DNA of 44,071 bases from Acidobacteriota bacterium (GTDB lineage: Bacteria; Acidobacteriota; UBA6911; JACQTF01): the NCBI GenBank assembly GCA_016210925.1, contig JACQTF010000132.1, positions 1-44,071 of the forward strand, given 5' to 3'. A program made the translations under genes and the position numbers. This document shows, in pieces, positions 26,895-35,750 of this stretch (position 1 is its first letter; each line of letters begins with the position of its first letter). The notes beneath the pieces are model-generated. The model searched no databases, was not told where the DNA came from, and was given only the letters and a program-made list of their open reading frames with translations.

Positions 26895-28226
26895 ATGTTC
26901 GATCAACTGTCGAAGCGGCTTCAGAAGATCATCAAAGATCTGAAAGGGGAAGGCCGTCTCACGGAGGGACATATCGAGATGGCCATGCGGGAGATCCGCA
27001 TGGCGCTCCTGGAGGCGGACGTCCATTTCAAGCTGGTCCGAGACTTCGTGGAGCGGGTGAAGTCCCGGGCCCTGGGCCAGCAGGTGCTCCAGAGCCTGAC
27101 TCCGGGCCAGCAGGTCGCCAAGATTGTGCGCGATGAACTCGTGGAGATGTTGGGTGGCAGCTCTCAGGAGCTGCAGTTCTCCAGCACGCCGCCCAGCGTG
27201 CTGCTCATGGCGGGGCTTCAAGGCTCCGGTAAGACCACGACGGTAGGCAAGCTGGGGAAGTGGCTTTCCCAGAACGGACGGCGTCCGTTGTTGGTTTCGG
27301 TGGATGTCTACCGCCCTGCTGCCCTGGAGCAGCTCGATGTGATCGGAAAACAAGCCCAGTTGCCTGTGTTTCGCGATCCGACCACGGCGGATTCCATCGA
27401 GCTTGCCCGGCGGGCCCTCACCTATGCCCGGAACATCGGCCACGACGTGTTGATCGTGGACACCGCCGGCCGGCTGCACATGGACGAGGAGCTGATGCAG
27501 GAACTGGAGGAACTCCGGCGCGAGCTCCGACCGGTGGAGACCCTGTTGGTGGCCGATGCCATGACTGGCCAGGATGCCGTCAAGAGCGCAGGCGAATTCC
27601 ACCGAAGGCTCGGTCTCACGGGAGTCATCCTGACCAAGCTGGATGGGGATGCCCGCGGAGGGGCGGCCCTGTCCATCAAGGTCGTGACCGGGACCCCCAT
27701 CAAGTTCGTCGGGTTGGGAGAAAAACTGGAGGAGCTGGAGCGGTTTCATCCTCAACGGATGGCGGGGCGGATCCTGGGGATGGGGGACGTGTTATCCCTC
27801 ATCGAAAAGGCAGAGGAGGCTGTCGAGGAAGAAGAAGCGTTACGCCTGGCCGAAAAGATCCAGCGGGACGCCTTCACTTTGGAGGATTTCCGCGATCAAC
27901 TTCGTCAGATCAAGAAGTTGGGTTCTGTGGAGCAAATTCTGGGCATGTTGCCTTCCATAGGCCCCCTGAAAAACATGGAGAAACTGAGGGTGGACGAAAA
28001 GCAGCTGGTGTACCTGGAGGCCATCATCAACTCCATGACGCCCCGGGAGCGCCGGAATCCGAGGATCATCAACGGGAGCCGCCGCAAGCGCATTGCCCAG
28101 GGGAGCGGCCGTACGGTGCAGGAGGTGAACCGCCTGCTGAAACAATTCGACCAGACCCGAAAGATGATCAAGAGCCTGAAGTCCACGTTCTCTGGAAAGC
28201 AGATGGGAGGTTTGAGATTTCCATGA
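26895..28226 (+). CDS. ffh: signal recognition particle protein Ffh
   Basis: MFDQLSKRLQKIIKDLKGEGRLTEGHIEMAMREIRMALLEADVHFKLVRDFVERV...GLQGSGKTTTVGKLGKWL...VDTAGRLHMDEELMQEL...TKLDGDARGGAALSI. ORF track start 26280 is too early. Confidence 0.97.
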   Translation: MFDQLSKRLQKIIKDLKGEGRLTEGHIEMAMREIRMALLEADVHFKLVRDFVERVKSRALGQQVLQSLTPGQQVAKIVRDELVEMLGGSSQELQFSSTPPSVLLMAGLQGSGKTTTVGKLGKWLSQNGRRPLLVSVDVYRPAALEQLDVIGKQAQLPVFRDPTTADSIELARRALTYARNIGHDVLIVDTAGRLHMDEELMQELEELRRELRPVETLLVADAMTGQDAVKSAGEFHRRLGLTGVILTKLDGDARGGAALSIKVVTGTPIKFVGLGEKLEELERFHPQRMAGRILGMGDVLSLIEKAEEAVEEEEALRLAEKIQRDAFTLEDFRDQLRQIKKLGSVEQILGMLPSIGPLKNMEKLRVDEKQLVYLEAIINSMTPRERRNPRIINGSRRKRIAQGSGRTVQEVNRLLKQFDQTRKMIKSLKSTFSGKQMGGLRFP

Positions 28227-28322
28227 TCCCGGAGCGGTGGTCCGCGCCGGGCACGCGGCCGCCTACCCGGCCCTGAAGCGGTCCGAAAGGGAGGAGGCGA
28301 GCTGAAAAGACACCAGAATCCA

Positions 28323-28351
28323 TTGAAACATTTCGACTTCTGTGACATGAT
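28323..28351 (+). promoter_or_regulatory. candidate promoter TTGAAA-N17-CATGAT upstream of rpsP
   Basis: Hexamers with 17-nt spacing in the ffh-rpsP intergenic region. Confidence 0.4.
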
Positions 28352-28432
28352 GGGAGTGTCGTCGTGCGGCTGAAAACTCCCGCTTGACCCGCGGGGAGCC
28401 AAATTCCGTTCAGATAATCAGGAGGAGTTCCG

Positions 28433-28666
28433 TTGTTGGCAATACGTCTTACTCGATTGGGGGCCAAGAAAAGGCCGGTTTACAGGGTGGTGGTCACGGA
28501 AAGGGCCGGAGCTCGGGATGGAAAGTTCGTCGAGATCCTCGGTCACTACGATCCTACGACAGAGCCCGCCACCGTACAGATCGATCGCGATCGAGCCGAA
28601 TTTTGGATGGCTCGGGGGGCACAACCCTCCGAGACTGTGCGAAGCCTTCTGAAGAAAACGAAGTGA
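28433..28666 (+). CDS. rpsP: 30S ribosomal protein S16 (TTG start)
   Basis: MLAIRLTRLGAKKRPVYRVVVTERAGARDGKFVEILGHYDPTTEPATVQIDRDRAEFWMARGAQPSETVRSLLKK; SD GGAGGAG. Confidence 0.97.
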   Translation: MLAIRLTRLGAKKRPVYRVVVTERAGARDGKFVEILGHYDPTTEPATVQIDRDRAEFWMARGAQPSETVRSLLKKTK

Positions 28667-28772
28667 GTGGACCTCACAGCGATGGCTCTCTGCCGTGGCA
28701 GGGATGCCGAAGTGATGAGAAGAGCTGGGCGCAAGTTCCCTTGACTCTCAACTCTGTTCGGAGGAGGGCGAT

Positions 28773-29003
28773 ATGAAAGACCTACTCGTAATGATCGCGA
28801 AGGCATTGGTGGATAACCCCGATCAGGTTGCCGTCACGGAGGTGGAAGGGGAGCAAACCACCGTCCTCGAGCTTCGGGTGGCGCAGTCGGACCTGGGAAA
28901 GGTCATCGGCAGGCAGGGGCGCACTGCTCGATCCATCCGTACCATCCTGGGAGCTGCGGGGATGAAATTGCGAAAACGTTTCGTCCTCGAGATCCTGGAG
29001 TAG
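28773..29003 (+). CDS. khpA: KH-domain RNA-binding protein KhpA/YlqC
   Basis: [69 protein letters not shown]. Confidence 0.95.
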   Translation: MKDLLVMIAKALVDNPDQVAVTEVEGEQTTVLELRVAQSDLGKVIGRQGRTARSIRTILGAAGMKLRKRFVLEILE

Positions 29004-29051
29004 GTTCCATCGGGAGCCCGCGGGCGCCCGCCCAAGAAGCCCACAGGGGAC

Positions 29052-29582
29052 ATGTTCGGCTCCGAAGAGAAAATCCCGCTGGTCAGCATCGCGCGCATCC
29101 TGCGCACCCATGGCGTCCGGGGAAAGGTCGAAGCGGAGGTGCTGACTGATTTCCCGGAACGGTTTGCCAAAATCGATCGGGTCTTTTTGGAGGATCCTGC
29201 GGGAAAGCGACAGGCGGTGATCTTGGAAGCATTCGCTGTCCACAAGGATCGCGTGATTCTGAAATTTCAGGATATCGACAGCCTGGACCGCGCCCGGTCC
29301 CTGGTGGCATGGGAGGTCCGGATTCCGGAGGGGGAAATCATGCAGCTTCCTCCGGACACGTACTATGACTATCAACTGGTCGGTTGCGAGGTGCTGGATT
29401 TGAAAGGCCATCCTCTGGGGCAGGTGCGGGAGATCTTGAAGGCCGGCGAATCGAGCCTGCTGGTGGTCCGGGGAACTGGCCGGGAGCTGCTGATCCCGGC
29501 AGTGGCCGCCATTTGTCGCCAGGTGGATGTGGAGGCAAGGAGGATCGTCGTCGAGCCGCCGGCAGGACTCTTAGAACTCTAA
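29052..29582 (+). CDS. rimM: ribosome maturation factor RimM
   Basis: LVSIARILRTHGVRGKVEAEVLTDFPERF...PDTYYDYQLVGCEVLDLKGHPLGQVREILKAGESSLLVVRGTGRELLIPAVAAICRQVDVEARRIVVEPPAGLLEL. Confidence 0.95.
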   Translation: MFGSEEKIPLVSIARILRTHGVRGKVEAEVLTDFPERFAKIDRVFLEDPAGKRQAVILEAFAVHKDRVILKFQDIDSLDRARSLVAWEVRIPEGEIMQLPPDTYYDYQLVGCEVLDLKGHPLGQVREILKAGESSLLVVRGTGRELLIPAVAAICRQVDVEARRIVVEPPAGLLEL

Positions 29583-29664
29583 ACCCCAACCCCAAAGCCT
29601 GAAACCTAAAACTGAAAACCTTTTCCGAGTGGTTTCAGGTTTTAGGTTTCAGAGTTTCAGGTTT
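29580..29664. repeat. inverted heptamer array between rimM and trmD
   Basis: taaaccccaaccccaaagcctgaaacctaaaactgaaaacc ... ggtttcaggttttaggtttcagagtttcaggttt. Confidence 0.9.
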
Positions 29665-29675
29665 CTTGTGTAGCC

Positions 29676-30359
29676 ATGGTCTTCGATATCTTGACGATCT
29701 TCCCCGAACTCTTTGAAAGTGTGTTCCGGTATGGGGTGCTCCGCCGGGCCATTGACCGGCAATACATCACGGTGAGAATCCACGACCTTCGAGATTTCAC
29801 CGAGGACGTGCACCGCAAGGTGGACGATCGCCCGTATGGAGGTGGTGAGGGAATGGTCATGAAACCCGAACCGATCTTCCGGGGGGTGGAGGCCATCTTG
29901 GAGCGCCACAATCGGCCCCGAGACTGTGTCCGTGCGATTCTCCTTTCCCCGGCAGGTCGCCGGTATCTGCAGGAAGATGCCCTCCGGCTGAGCCGCTACC
30001 AGCAGTTGGTCCTCATCTGCGGCCGTTACGAAGGCGTCGATCAAAGGGTGGCTGACCGGTTGGCGGATGAGGAAATTTCCGTGGGCGATTACGTATTGAC
30101 CGGAGGCGAAGTTCCCGCCATGATCCTGGTGGACAGCATCGCCCGGCTGCAGCCCGATGTGCTGGGTTGCGAGGTCTCGGCGCAGAAAGAGTCCTTCTGC
30201 AAGGGCCTTCTGGAACATCCGCAGTACACGCGGCCCGCAGAGTTCCGAGGGATGCGGGTTCCCGAGGTCCTTCTCTCAGGTGACCATGAGGAGATCCAGC
30301 GTTGGCGTGATCGGTGGGCCTTGGAAAGGACCCGGGCCCGCCGCCCGGATCTGGCCTAA
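29676..30359 (+). CDS. trmD: tRNA (guanine-N1)-methyltransferase
   Basis: MVFDILTIFPELFESVFRYGVLRRAIDRQYITVRIHDLRDFTEDVHRKVDDRPYGGGEGMVMKPEPIFRG...GRYEGVDQRVADRLADEEISVGDYVLTGGEVPAMILVD. Confidence 0.97.
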   Translation: MVFDILTIFPELFESVFRYGVLRRAIDRQYITVRIHDLRDFTEDVHRKVDDRPYGGGEGMVMKPEPIFRGVEAILERHNRPRDCVRAILLSPAGRRYLQEDALRLSRYQQLVLICGRYEGVDQRVADRLADEEISVGDYVLTGGEVPAMILVDSIARLQPDVLGCEVSAQKESFCKGLLEHPQYTRPAEFRGMRVPEVLLSGDHEEIQRWRDRWALERTRARRPDLA

Positions 30360-30365
30360 CAGAAC

Positions 30366-30438
30366 TGGTCAATCGTCCATGGTCAACGGTCAACCGCCGT
30401 TCTTCAGCCCATGGACCTTTGACCGTTGACGGTTGACC
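30366..30438. repeat. inverted heptamer array, GTCAACC family, between trmD and rplS
   Basis: tggtcaatcgtccatggtcaacggtcaacc ... ggacctttgaccgttgacggttgaccc. Confidence 0.88.
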
Positions 30439-30454
30439 CTACTTGGAGCGCGTG

Positions 30455-30880
30455 ATGAACTTGATGGATGCAGTGGAAAGAGCCCAGATGAAATCTGACC
30501 TCCCCGACTTCGGCCCCGGCGACACTGTTCGGGTACACGTCCGGATCCAGGAGGCCGAAGACAAGTTTCGGGTCCAGGTTTTCGAAGGGGTGGTCATCGC
30601 CGTCAAGGGCGGCGGGACCCGAGCTTCCTTCACGGTTCGAAAGATTTCTTTCGGTTATGGCGTGGAAAGAATTTTTCCCTTGCACTCCCCCGTGGTGGAG
30701 CAGGTCGAGGTGGTTCGACGGGGCAAAGTGCGCCGCGCAAAGCTTTACTACCTTCGAAGCCGCCGCGGCAAGGCCGCCCGCCTAAAAGAGTTGAGGCGGG
30801 TGGGGGTGGAGATCCTTCCCCCGGAGGAAGCGCCCGGCAAGCAAGCTCCATCGGAAGCCCCCTCTGAGCCCGGGAAATGA
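30455..30880 (+). CDS. rplS: 50S ribosomal protein L19
   Basis: [112 protein letters not shown]. Confidence 0.97.
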   Translation: MNLMDAVERAQMKSDLPDFGPGDTVRVHVRIQEAEDKFRVQVFEGVVIAVKGGGTRASFTVRKISFGYGVERIFPLHSPVVEQVEVVRRGKVRRAKLYYLRSRRGKAARLKELRRVGVEILPPEEAPGKQAPSEAPSEPGK

Positions 30881-30893
30881 GGGCAGACCGCAG

Positions 30894-30922
30894 TTGACTT
30901 TCGGGTGCTATCTCCCTATAAT
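30894..30922 (+). promoter_or_regulatory. consensus sigma70 promoter TTGACT-N17-TATAAT
   Basis: Read directly; upstream of the 31006 TPR gene. Confidence 0.8.
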
Positions 30923-31005
30923 TCTGCGGACTTAAGCAGGATCAAGGACAGTCAGAACGGCGAGATCGCGCTCCTGAACCTGATCTCCCCCGTTCTTCTG
31001 TAAGA

Positions 31006-33552
31006 ATGGCTGAAAAGGTCAGCAAGGATAAGGAAAAGTACCTCAGGACGGCAGAAAAGTACGCCAAGCAGGGCAAATTCGCCAAGGCGATCGAGGAATA
31101 CCTCAAGATCATCGAGTTCGATCCCAAAGACGTTCCCACCCTCAATACCATTGGTGACCTCTACACCAAGATCGGCCGTACCCACGAGGCCGTCCGCTAC
31201 CTTCTCCAGATCGTCGAGCATTATTCCCAGATGGGTTTTTATCTGAAAGCCATTGCCGTCTACAAAAAGTTAATCGGACTGGAACCCGAGAACCTGGATT
31301 TAGCGATCTCGTTGGGAGAGCTGTACGCGAAGCAAGGATTGAATGTGGAAGCCCGAAACCAGTACCTGGGGACCGCCGAGCAGGGACTCAAGCTGCGCAA
31401 ATTCGAGATCTCGATCAAAGCCTGTCAAAAAGTTCTGGAGGTGGACCCGCAGAATGTCGAAGTGCACCTGAAGTTGGCCCAGTTTTACGTTCGGGAGAAG
31501 GATGCCTCCTCGGCCAAGCGCGCGCTGAACGACGCCGCCCAATCGCTGATCAAGCAGGGACGGCACAAGGAGGCGCTCCAGGTGTTGAAAAAAGCCCTGG
31601 AGCTGGAAGCGCCTGACGCCCAGACTCTCGCCAACTATATCGAAGCGTGCGCGGAGAACCCGGAGAGCCTGGACCGGCATCTCCTGGATGAGCTGGCCCA
31701 GGCTCGTCCCGAGGATCCGTCATTTCTGGAGGCGCTGGGACAGGGCTATTTCGTGGCCGGGGACCCGGAGCGGAGCGAAGAGCTCTTTCTCAGGCTGATC
31801 AAGTTGGACCCGGGACGTTGCTCCCACTTTTTCAGCCTGGCCGCCCACCATCTGGAGCAGGGCGATCTCGCCGCTTCTCTTCGTCAGATGGAGCATCTGC
31901 TTCCCATCCTGCGCGAGAAGCGGGAAGAATTCAAGGTTCGCTCGTTCCTGGAGGAAGCGCAACAGCAGTTTCCGGACGACCTGGCCCTCCTCACCCTGTG
32001 GGTGAAGACATACAATCCGGAGGAAAGAGACTACCGCGAGACCCTGTGGAGATTGCTCGAAGCTTACGTGCGGGCAGCAAAGGTCGCGGATGCCTTCCAA
32101 TGCGCCGAGCAGCTGCTCAGCCTGGAGCCCTCGGAAGCGGCGTACCGTAAAAAGCACCGGGAGCTCTTCGGCCTGCTGTATCCTGGCCGTCCCTATGATG
32201 GCGGCGACGAACAGGAAAAGGAGGCGAAAGAGGAAGAAGCGCTGCAGCCCCAGCCGCCGGTGCCGACGTCCATCGATGACCTGGATTCGCTGCTTCTCGA
32301 GGTGGACATCCAGGCAAACCGTGGCTATCGTTTGGAGGCCAGCCGGCGACTCCGGGAGATCCTGGAGAAGCATCCCGACTCCCTGGATGGCCACCTGCGC
32401 CTGAAAAACTTCTACCTCGAGGAGAAACTCGCTCAGGAAGCGGCCCTGGAGTGCGAGATCATTGCTCGGGTGCTGGAGCAGCAGGGAGAACACGTGGAGG
32501 GTGAGCGCTACCTGAGCGAGGCACTCCGCCTCCGAGGGGCGACTCCGAAGGGCGAGCGCTCGGAGCTGGTGTTCGAGCCTGCGGAATTCGGGCTCCAGAT
32601 CGGTCCGGAGGCCCACGAGGAAAGCCCAGAAGGCGCACCCGTGGAAGAGCCTGGCCTCACCGCGCTGCCGGCTGCCCAAGAGCCCCAGGTCGACTTGGAA
32701 TGGGCCCAGGCGGCCGGCGCTGAGTTTTCCACAGGAGAAGACCTGACTGAGCTGCTCATGACGGAGACGCTGGAGCCGGAGCAATCAACGGAGCCCTCCC
32801 AGGAGGCGACCGCTTTGGAAGAGGCCGACTTCTTTAGCCGCATGGGGTTCCAAGAGGAAGCGCGAAAGATCCTGGGGGCTGCCCTGGAGCGGTCGCCGGG
32901 AAGCTCGGTGCTCCTGGAAAGGATCGCCCAGCTTTCGTCGGTCCCGACGGAGTCCATCCCACAGGAGGCGCACGGGCAGGAGGAACTTTCACCTCCAGCC
33001 TTCGACGAAGAAGTGCACCCGCCAGACTCCCAAGTGACGGACTCGGCGGAAGCGGTTCAACTACCCACCCTGGAGGAGGCGGAAATGGTCCTGGACTCGA
33101 TTTTCAAAGAACCAGGTCCACGCGTTCCCTCCAACGTCCGGCCGGTCCCTGGTCAGCCGCCCGGGTCGGGTTCCGACGCATTTGACGCGGCTTTCAGTGC
33201 CGGGCTTGCCTACCAAGAGATGGGCCTTTGGGACGATGCCATGGCCCGCTTCCAGGAAGCTCTTCACGTCGCAGCCACGTCCGAAGCTTTCGTGAAGTGT
33301 TGCCATATGCTAGCATTGTGCTGGCGATCGAAGGGCGAATTGCGGAAGGCCGTGGGATGGTACCAGGAAGGCCTGCAGCGGCCGGGCGGCACCGAGTACG
33401 AATATCAAGCCTTGCGCTACGAGCTGGGAGAGACTTACCTGGAGGCGGGGGAACGAGACCTCGCCCTCATCTGCTTCCGTGAAATCTATGCATGGGACCC
33501 CCAGTACCGGGACGTCGCTGCCAGGATCTTCGAGTTAGCCCCCAAAAAATAA
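31006..33552 (+). CDS. large TPR-repeat protein (848 aa)
   Basis: Repeated TPR helices (KYAKQGKFAKAIEEYLKIIEFDPKDVPTLNTIGDLYTKIGRTHEAVRYLLQIVEHY...; C-terminal GLAYQEMGLWDDAMARFQEALH). Confidence 0.9.
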   Translation: MAEKVSKDKEKYLRTAEKYAKQGKFAKAIEEYLKIIEFDPKDVPTLNTIGDLYTKIGRTHEAVRYLLQIVEHYSQMGFYLKAIAVYKKLIGLEPENLDLAISLGELYAKQGLNVEARNQYLGTAEQGLKLRKFEISIKACQKVLEVDPQNVEVHLKLAQFYVREKDASSAKRALNDAAQSLIKQGRHKEALQVLKKALELEAPDAQTLANYIEACAENPESLDRHLLDELAQARPEDPSFLEALGQGYFVAGDPERSEELFLRLIKLDPGRCSHFFSLAAHHLEQGDLAASLRQMEHLLPILREKREEFKVRSFLEEAQQQFPDDLALLTLWVKTYNPEERDYRETLWRLLEAYVRAAKVADAFQCAEQLLSLEPSEAAYRKKHRELFGLLYPGRPYDGGDEQEKEAKEEEALQPQPPVPTSIDDLDSLLLEVDIQANRGYRLEASRRLREILEKHPDSLDGHLRLKNFYLEEKLAQEAALECEIIARVLEQQGEHVEGERYLSEALRLRGATPKGERSELVFEPAEFGLQIGPEAHEESPEGAPVEEPGLTALPAAQEPQVDLEWAQAAGAEFSTGEDLTELLMTETLEPEQSTEPSQEATALEEADFFSRMGFQEEARKILGAALERSPGSSVLLERIAQLSSVPTESIPQEAHGQEELSPPAFDEEVHPPDSQVTDSAEAVQLPTLEEAEMVLDSIFKEPGPRVPSNVRPVPGQPPGSGSDAFDAAFSAGLAYQEMGLWDDAMARFQEALHVAATSEAFVKCCHMLALCWRSKGELRKAVGWYQEGLQRPGGTEYEYQALRYELGETYLEAGERDLALICFREIYAWDPQYRDVAARIFELAPKK

Positions 33553-33553
33553 C

Positions 33554-33805
33554 TTGCTATCCAAGGTGCTGTACTTTCTCTACATTTTATATTGCCTGGA
33601 AATCGGTCTCTTCCTCCTCATCTATCCCTGGCATTCCATCTGGTACAAGAACTTTCTTCTTTACGAATATCCGACCTTGAAGCTGATCGCTTTTAATAAC
33701 TTCGTCCGGGGAGCGGTCAGTGGCCTGGGCGCTGTCAATGTGGCGCTGGGACTTTGGGAGCTATGGCACTTGCGGCACCGGTCGAGAAAATCGCCGATCG
33801 GATAG
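33554..33805 (+). CDS. small predicted membrane protein, 83 aa, TTG start
   Basis: MLSKVLYFLYILYCLEIGLFLLIYPWHSIWYKNFLLYEYPTLKLIAFNNFVRGAVSGLGAVNVALGLWELWHLRHRSRKSPIG; two hydrophobic segments; starts 1 nt after the TPR stop. Confidence 0.65.
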   Translation: MLSKVLYFLYILYCLEIGLFLLIYPWHSIWYKNFLLYEYPTLKLIAFNNFVRGAVSGLGAVNVALGLWELWHLRHRSRKSPIG

Positions 33806-35724
33806 GGAGGGGGATCCCACACTCGCGTCTGGCGAGGCTGTGGGTTCTAGGCCTCCTCTGTGTCTCCACAGCCTCAGCCCAGAACGTGATCCTCATCACC
33901 ATCGACACCCTCCGGCCAGACCATCTGGGGTGCTACGGGTACCGCCGGATTCAGACGCCCCATCTCGATGGGCTCGCCCGGGAGGGGGTCTTGTTCACCA
34001 ACGCCTTCACCCCCGTTCCTGTCACTCTCCCCTCCCACGCCTCCATCTTTACGGGGACCTACCCCGCTTACCATGGGGTGCGGGACTTCTATCGCTTCGT
34101 GCTCGAGGAGCGCCATACGACCCTGGCCGAACTCTTGAAAGCCCAGGGCTACGCCACGGGGGCATTCGTGGGCGGGGCGGTGCTCCAGGCGAAGTTCGGG
34201 CTGGCTCAGGGATTCGACTATTACTACGACCGATTCCAGGCCAGCGACGAACCTGGCTTTCGGCTGGACCGTGTCCAGCGCCGCGCCGACGAGGTGGTGG
34301 ACGAGGCCCTGGCCTGGATCCGCGAGCAAAATGGAAACAAGTTTTTCGCGTGGCTGCACCTGTTTGACCCGCACCATCCCTACGAGCCGCCCGAGCCGTA
34401 TCGGAGCCGTTATCAGGGCCGCCCTTACGATGGCGAAATCGCGTACACCGACGCTGCCGTGGGCCGCTTCCTCCAGGGCCTCCGGGACCAGGGCCTCTAC
34501 CAGTCGAGTCATGTGGCGTTGTTGGGAGATCACGGAGAAGGCCTGGGGGAGCATCAAGAGCAAACCCATGGGTTTTTCATCTACGACTCCACGTTGCGCA
34601 TCCCCCTGATCCTTCGCCTGGCAGGGTCCGGTGCGCCTCGGGGAAAGAAGGTGGACGGTTTGGTGCGCAGCATCGACGTGATGCCCACCTTGCTCCAGGC
34701 GTTAGGCCTGCCCATCCCGGACGAAGTTCAGGGGAGGGGTCTGCTGGCCTCCGTCCTGGGAAAAGCTTCCCCTGCTCTGGACCTCTACTGCGAGACCTAC
34801 CTTCCTCGCCTCCACTTTAACTGGAGCGAGCTTCGTGGCTATCGTACCGGGATGCACAAGTTCATCGAGGCGCCGAAACCGGAGTTGTACCACGTCGCCC
34901 GCGATCGCGAGGAGACGCGAAATGTCTGGGCCTCCGAGAGAGCCCTGACCAACCAGCTGCGTCAACGCTTGCGGGAGGGCTTTCAGCGTTATGCGGGAAC
35001 AGCCTCCCAGGCGGGAGAGGTGGATCAGGAAACACTGGAGCGGCTTCAATCTTTGGGCTATGTGGCCCTCTCACCCGGCGTGGACCTGGGGGAGTCCGGG
35101 ACCTCGCTCCCGGATCCCAAAGACCGCATCCACGTGTACGAGCTCATCCAGAGCTCCTTGCTGGATTCGGAGGCGGGCCGCCTGGACGCGGCCATCCGCA
35201 AGTTGGAGCAAGCGCGGCAGATGGCTCCTGATACCCTCGCTGCTTCGTACTTCCTCGGCCTCAATCGCTTCAAACAGGGAGATCTGGAAGGAGCGAAGGC
35301 CCAGTTTGAGCACGTCATTCAAATCAACCCCGACTTTGCCCTTGCCCACTACTACCTTGCTTCCATCCACCTGGCCGCCCATCGCATGGAGGAGGCGGAG
35401 GAGGCTTTTCGCCAGACCTTGAAACTCGATGCGAAAAACTACCGGGCTCACTTCAACCTGGGTGCCCTGTACGTGCGGCGGGGAATGACCGCCCATGCTC
35501 TCGAGGCTTTTCAGAAGGCGGTGGAGGTGAACTCCGGGTACTTCCTTGCCCACAATGCCCTGGGAAAACTGTACGAGTTCCGGGGTCAGCTCCATCGCGC
35601 TATTGCCTCGTATGAAAAGGCGGTGGAATTATCCCCCTCGTACGAGGAAGCCCGGAAAAATCTGGCGGGCGCATACCTCAAAGCAGGACGCCGGGACCTG
35701 GCTGAAAAAATCCTCAAACAGTAA
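33763..35724 (+). CDS. sulfatase/alkaline-phosphatase-fold hydrolase with C-terminal TPR repeats
   Basis: NVILITIDTLRPDHLGCYGYRRIQTPHLDGLAREGVLFTNAFTPVPVTLPSHASIFTGTYPAYHGVRD...LLGDHGEGLGEHQEQTHGFFIYD...; TPRs from about 35130. Track start 33754. Confidence 0.9.
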   Translation: MALAAPVEKIADRIGRGIPHSRLARLWVLGLLCVSTASAQNVILITIDTLRPDHLGCYGYRRIQTPHLDGLAREGVLFTNAFTPVPVTLPSHASIFTGTYPAYHGVRDFYRFVLEERHTTLAELLKAQGYATGAFVGGAVLQAKFGLAQGFDYYYDRFQASDEPGFRLDRVQRRADEVVDEALAWIREQNGNKFFAWLHLFDPHHPYEPPEPYRSRYQGRPYDGEIAYTDAAVGRFLQGLRDQGLYQSSHVALLGDHGEGLGEHQEQTHGFFIYDSTLRIPLILRLAGSGAPRGKKVDGLVRSIDVMPTLLQALGLPIPDEVQGRGLLASVLGKASPALDLYCETYLPRLHFNWSELRGYRTGMHKFIEAPKPELYHVARDREETRNVWASERALTNQLRQRLREGFQRYAGTASQAGEVDQETLERLQSLGYVALSPGVDLGESGTSLPDPKDRIHVYELIQSSLLDSEAGRLDAAIRKLEQARQMAPDTLAASYFLGLNRFKQGDLEGAKAQFEHVIQINPDFALAHYYLASIHLAAHRMEEAEEAFRQTLKLDAKNYRAHFNLGALYVRRGMTAHALEAFQKAVEVNSGYFLAHNALGKLYEFRGQLHRAIASYEKAVELSPSYEEARKNLAGAYLKAGRRDLAEKILKQ

Positions 35725-35750
35725 AAGGAACGAAAAAAGGGTTCTGAACT

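Noticed and set aside
7175-30438. CRISPR array interpretation of the repeated intergenic sequences
   Set aside because: Units are 7 bp, degenerate, contiguous and inverted, with no 23-50 bp direct repeats separated by spacers and no cas genes.
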